This document shows positions 61,244 through 64,000 of a stretch of 64,000 nt of DNA, piece by piece. The translations under genes were made by a program, and so were the position numbers. Position 1 is the first letter of the stretch. Every line of letters starts with the position of its first letter. Origin of the DNA: SIG672 sp045605765. Lineage in GTDB: Bacteria; Bacillota; Clostridia; Oscillospirales; CAG-272. The notes under the pieces were generated by a model, which had not been told where the DNA came from, ran no database searches, and saw only the letters and a list, made by a program, of their open reading frames with translations. The stretch covers positions 94,247-158,246 of the forward strand of contig JAZUQQ010000057.1 of assembly GCA_045605765.1 (NCBI GenBank), read 5' to 3'.

Positions 61244-62236
61244 CTACAGTTTCAATTTTGTTTTTATCTGATCTGAAACAAAATTAACAGCGATGGTACC
61301 AACAGTAATTATTACCATTATCAACACTATGTTAAGCCATAGGATATTGGTACAACGCATTAGTGAAAATGGCCCAAGAATTACAAATTGATGAACTAAA
61401 TAAACATCATATGAATACTTATCTGAGTATGTACATAGTTTTTGTAAATAAACCGGATGTTCTTTTTTATATATTTTTGAAAACATATATTTGAAGGTTA
61501 TGAATAAGGCAACACCTAACAATACATGTGCATAATTGCAAAATCGTCCATATAACGAAGCAACAATACCTGTTAATTCAATTTTTAAAACATAATCTTG
61601 AACGATTTGAATGGAGTTGGATAAGATGGCTCCCACGACGATTAAAAGAGACATGTTTCTGAATAGTTTGAGTTTTCCATGATTTGAGATATAACCCAAA
61701 AAGAAACCGAGGATATAACAAAAAATCCATGCAGAATTGAAGTAGTCAAAGAATGTTTCGGTCAAAACGACCGAAAGAATGCTAATCGCCAAAAAACGTG
61801 TAATAACATTTTTGCTATTTTCAAAGTAACGAGAAATAAAAGGGGTAATTAAATAGCAGAATAGGCAATAAGGTATATACCATAGATGCCCACCGCCATT
61901 TAGCGTTCCATAAGTTAAAAACGCTTTTATAATTAACACTATCGACAGCTGTTCAGGAACAAATATAAGGAATAGTATAATAATGGAAATAATGACCAAA
62001 TAATAATCTACTAAAATTTTAAGGATATTCTTTTTGTAAAATGTCAAATCATCTCTGATCGTATCTTTCTTGCCATATAAAAAACCGGACATACACAGAA
62101 ATATTTGAACACCTACATTAAACCACCATGCAAATTCCATGTTTAAATATTGCATAATATGGCATGTAATTATAAAAAGTGTGGCAATAAGTCTTATCAG
62201 CGATATGGAATAATCATAATTTGCTTTCACTTTCAT
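61244..62236 (-). CDS. Acyltransferase family 3 (OafA-like) membrane protein
   Basis: The 330-residue protein has about ten hydrophobic helices, an early RLIATLFIITCHIMQY (basic-Leu start with the catalytic-type His) and SGFLYGKKDTI, as in acyltransferase 3 proteins that O-acetylate surface sugars. It is visibly richer in A and T than its neighbours and uses different codons, which suggests transfer. The start ATG 62236 follows GAGGAGAG. The substrate is unknown. Confidence 0.88.
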   Translation of the reverse strand: MKVKANYDYSISLIRLIATLFIITCHIMQYLNMEFAWWFNVGVQIFLCMSGFLYGKKDTIRDDLTFYKKNILKILVDYYLVIISIIILFLIFVPEQLSIVLIIKAFLTYGTLNGGGHLWYIPYCLFCYLITPFISRYFENSKNVITRFLAISILSVVLTETFFDYFNSAWIFCYILGFFLGYISNHGKLKLFRNMSLLIVVGAILSNSIQIVQDYVLKIELTGIVASLYGRFCNYAHVLLGVALFITFKYMFSKIYKKEHPVYLQKLCTYSDKYSYDVYLVHQFVILGPFSLMRCTNILWLNIVLIMVIITVGTIAVNFVSDQIKTKLKL

Positions 62237-62502
62237 GATGTTTTTTCTCTCCTCATCAAATTCTTATTTATCGGTGACATGATTATACCACAAAAAAGTA
62301 AAAATCGCAATCCTTTTTTACAATATAACAATATAATAGAGAGGGGTACTCGCCTACGCGAGAATTTTTCGCCGAGCCGCTTGTGAGCAAGCTCCCAGAC
62401 GGCTTTCGACTCAAATGCGAACCCACGTGTGGTTGCCCACAAACTGATTTCGAGCAGCTGTCACACAGGCTCTTTCTGTCCCTCACTATCCCTAATTTCC
62501 GC

Positions 62503-62618
62503 AAAAATTAAGCAATTAGTGACCGCTTTCTTGCCCCTTCCGAGAAAAATGCACGGCTAATGCAAGGCCAAAGGGACGGGTGGTCACTTTTGCTTGCCGC
62601 AGTCTGTAAAATTGTTGC
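62503..62618 (-). ncRNA. Possible small RNA with own promoter and closing stem
   Basis: A transcript starting near 62618 would fold with a closing stem of AAGCAA/TTGCTT (62595-62590 with 62515-62510) and AGTGACC/GGTCACT (62588-62582 with 62524-62518). An inner CCCTT/AAGGG pairing follows, and right after the closing stem comes AATTTTT (62509-62503), which looks like a terminator tail. It lacks the SRP GGAA apical core with GGUCAGG. Cautious call. Confidence 0.4.
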
Positions 62619-62624
62619 GAAACT

Positions 62625-62653
62625 ATTATATCACAGTTCAAATGCTTTTTCAA
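62625..62653 (-). promoter_or_regulatory. Strong minus-strand promoter without a nearby gene
   Basis: TTGAAA (62653-62648), 17-base spacer, TATAAT (62630-62625) with TGA extended -10. The next coding region on this strand is almost 390 bases away. Confidence 0.75.
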
Positions 62654-62908
62654 GTAATCAAAAAAGTGTTAAAAAGCTGTCACAATTCGAACCCTGAGGG
62701 GGTTTTATCCGATGTCACTTATAATCAGTTATTTGCCATCCTTCGCCGTCCTTGTCTATCTTTAAGAAAAGAGCAAAACAGGCAAAAAATGAGGCGATTT
62801 TGGAAAATTGTTAGGAAACTGAAAGGTAAAAGAGAAAAATAGCTTTTCCTTCTCGATTTTTTTCTGAACTTTGCGTTTTTTTGTGCTGACAAATCCAGAA
62901 ACCAAATC

Positions 62909-62941
62909 CGCTGAGAGCGACCATACGGTTGCGCTCGGCGG
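62909..62941 (-). terminator. Hairpin just past the last gene
   Basis: A 15-position imperfect stem (about 62908-62922 with 62927-62941) 7 bases beyond the stop codon. The following sequence is not a clean T run, so a terminator role is only probable. Confidence 0.45.
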
Positions 62942-62947
62942 CAATAT

Positions 62948-64000
62948 TTATATTACCAAATAAGCCCCCAACATTTGTTTGTCGTTATCCTTATCAAAGG
63001 TTAAATAGCCTTGTCTGATAGCTTCTTCCAAGATCGCGCCTCGCATAGCAAAAATATTTGCACAAGCGTGATCGATTTGGAATTCATCTTCTTTCAAAAA
63101 ATCGGGAATCTCCTTATAGATCTGCTCGCGGCAGAATAAATAATGCTGTGTGGCGATATCGGTTGCTTTGCGGCGTAACGATTCAAAATGCTTCTTTATC
63201 TCGTCCGGCATCTTTTTGGCTTTTTCCTTGCGCATAACCATAATTGTAGGAACATAGGTATCCTCTGCTTTTTTGATATAGCCGTAGGATTCTAATCTTT
63301 TTAGAATAGCACCGTCTATATCTGCACTCTTACCCTCGGCAACAGCAACCATTGCTTGACCGCCTGCATAAGTCAAAACCGGTGGTGTACGCTTTTCAAG
63401 CCCGCAATATTTGTATCGGAATTGGCGGAACATAATTTCGGGTAAATCTTTTTCATTTGGATTTGATACACAACCGCTAAGACCCACAAAATCGGGCTCA
63501 TCACCGTTATGGCTTTCCATACCAAGCAGATCCCATTCACCGCCATTAGGACGAATTGTGTGTCCCCACGGACCAATATTAGGGACATCTTTTGCATTCT
63601 TATTAAAAGGCTTGAGGGTGTCAAAATAAACATTATCAGCTTCGATCATCAAAAGAGCCCATTTCATATCTTCATAACTTTGATAACCCTCATGCCAATC
63701 GGGTGCGTTTTCGTTTGACCACTCAATATTATACTCCATTGTGTCAAAGACTGCCTTTGTAAGTTCTGGGGCAATACCACGCAGATGTGCGTAAATCTTT
63801 TCTTGCGCATCAGCACTAACGATGAAGAAATTGGTTTCATACTTGTTACCGCTTTTCTTCATTAACGTAGCATCAACAAGCGCAGAAAGTTCTTCCTCCA
63901 TATACGGTAGCGCAACACCGACCTCCATCGCCAACTCTTCTGCCGTTGCAGGATTTCTGTAAGCTGCAAGCAAAATGTTTTTGCACAGCGAGCGTGAAAT
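62948..64000 (-). CDS. Regulator-like protein with winged-helix segment (partial, N-terminus outside window)
   Basis: The frame stays open to the window edge, so the TTG at 63973 is probably not the true start. The visible 350 residues begin ISRSLCKNILLAAYRNPATAEELAMEVGVALPYMEEEL when read in parts: SRSLCKNILLAAY, then a winged helix (TAEELAMEVGVALPYMEEEL, LMKKSGNKYETNFFIVS), then a large domain with WALLMIEADN and NIGPWGHTIRPNGGEWDLLG. Proteins of this type in gut Clostridia, as I recall, can follow a sigma-70-like N-terminal part; this cannot be checked here. Probably a transcription regulator with a sensing domain. Confidence 0.6.
   Translation of the reverse strand: MSRSLCKNILLAAYRNPATAEELAMEVGVALPYMEEELSALVDATLMKKSGNKYETNFFIVSADAQEKIYAHLRGIAPELTKAVFDTMEYNIEWSNENAPDWHEGYQSYEDMKWALLMIEADNVYFDTLKPFNKNAKDVPNIGPWGHTIRPNGGEWDLLGMESHNGDEPDFVGLSGCVSNPNEKDLPEIMFRQFRYKYCGLEKRTPPVLTYAGGQAMVAVAEGKSADIDGAILKRLESYGYIKKAEDTYVPTIMVMRKEKAKKMPDEIKKHFESLRRKATDIATQHYLFCREQIYKEIPDFLKEDEFQIDHACANIFAMRGAILEEAIRQGYLTFDKDNDKQMLGAYLVI

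Larger units (their letters stand above)
62237..62947. other. Gene-free region between the acyltransferase and the last gene
   Basis: About 710 bases without a credible coding frame. It contains small palindromes (ctcgc/gcgag near 62352, gcttg/caagc near 62379), a perfect-looking minus-strand promoter at 62625-62653 and the possible small RNA at 62503-62618. Short frames across it are compositionally odd and have no ribosome sites. The part 62300-62500 remains unexplained; no tRNA, tmRNA or RNase P signature was recognised. Confidence 0.6.

Noticed and set aside
62340..62500. tRNA or tmRNA remnant suggested by gggttcg and small palindromes
   Set aside because: No cloverleaf could be drawn and no tmRNA tag frame or acceptor end is present.

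Overview
The window looks like chromosome of an anaerobic, low-GC Gram-positive bacterium of the class Clostridia, probably a gut lineage. This rests on clostridial-type gene content (long-form S12, T-box, SAM and FMN riboswitches, CarD, ferredoxin-thioredoxin reductase, RecD2), strong Shine-Dalgarno sites and near-canonical TTGACA-17-TATAAT promoters. No genus can be assigned from the sequence alone.

Layout. Positions 1-3,300 are accessory: the C-terminal anchor of a surface protein, a lipoprotein, a structured leader RNA in front of a small Cys-rich protein, two kinds of palindromic repeat, and a carD gene broken by a frameshift. Positions 3,460-16,750 (minus strand) are the division and cell-wall cluster mraZ-rsmH-ftsL-PBP-murE-murF-mraY-ftsW-murG-ftsQ-ftsZ, without murD, murC, ftsA or sepF. 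Positions 17,300-19,500 hold pgk-tpiA. Positions 19,550-26,500 hold an acetyl xylan esterase, an HPr-like protein lacking the active-site His, an operon joining an Fe-S flavin oxidoreductase to ferredoxin-thioredoxin reductase and thioredoxin, a T-box-controlled ilvA-ridA operon, and tRNA-Pro(CGG).

Positions 26,600-38,200 are a carbohydrate region: two GH2 glycosidases, a fucO-like lactaldehyde reductase, a GPH-type symporter, an AraC regulator, mannonate dehydratase and an SDR that together suggest hexuronide use, plus two small unknown proteins. An initiator tRNA gene with an unusual T-stem follows. Positions 38,480-44,400 hold a SAM-riboswitch operon (metK, small membrane protein, recD2, comFC) and an FMN-riboswitch unit (ribU and a COG2426 membrane protein). 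Positions 44,470-49,090 are the str operon rpsL-rpsG-fusA-tuf. Positions 49,230-54,200 hold a solute-binding lipoprotein and dnaG-rpoD.

On the plus strand, positions 54,440-61,050 hold a Gld-like ABC system (ATPase, permease, GldG-like, DUF4340), a MATE exporter and plsY. The last 3 kb look accessory: an AT-rich acyltransferase, a gene-free stretch with a strong promoter and a possible small RNA, and a regulator-like gene cut by the window end.

The strongest leads for something undescribed are the switch-like leader at 1842-1997 with its Cys-rich protein, the carD leader hairpin plus frameshift, the possible small RNA at 62503-62618, and the redox operon at 21151-24014.
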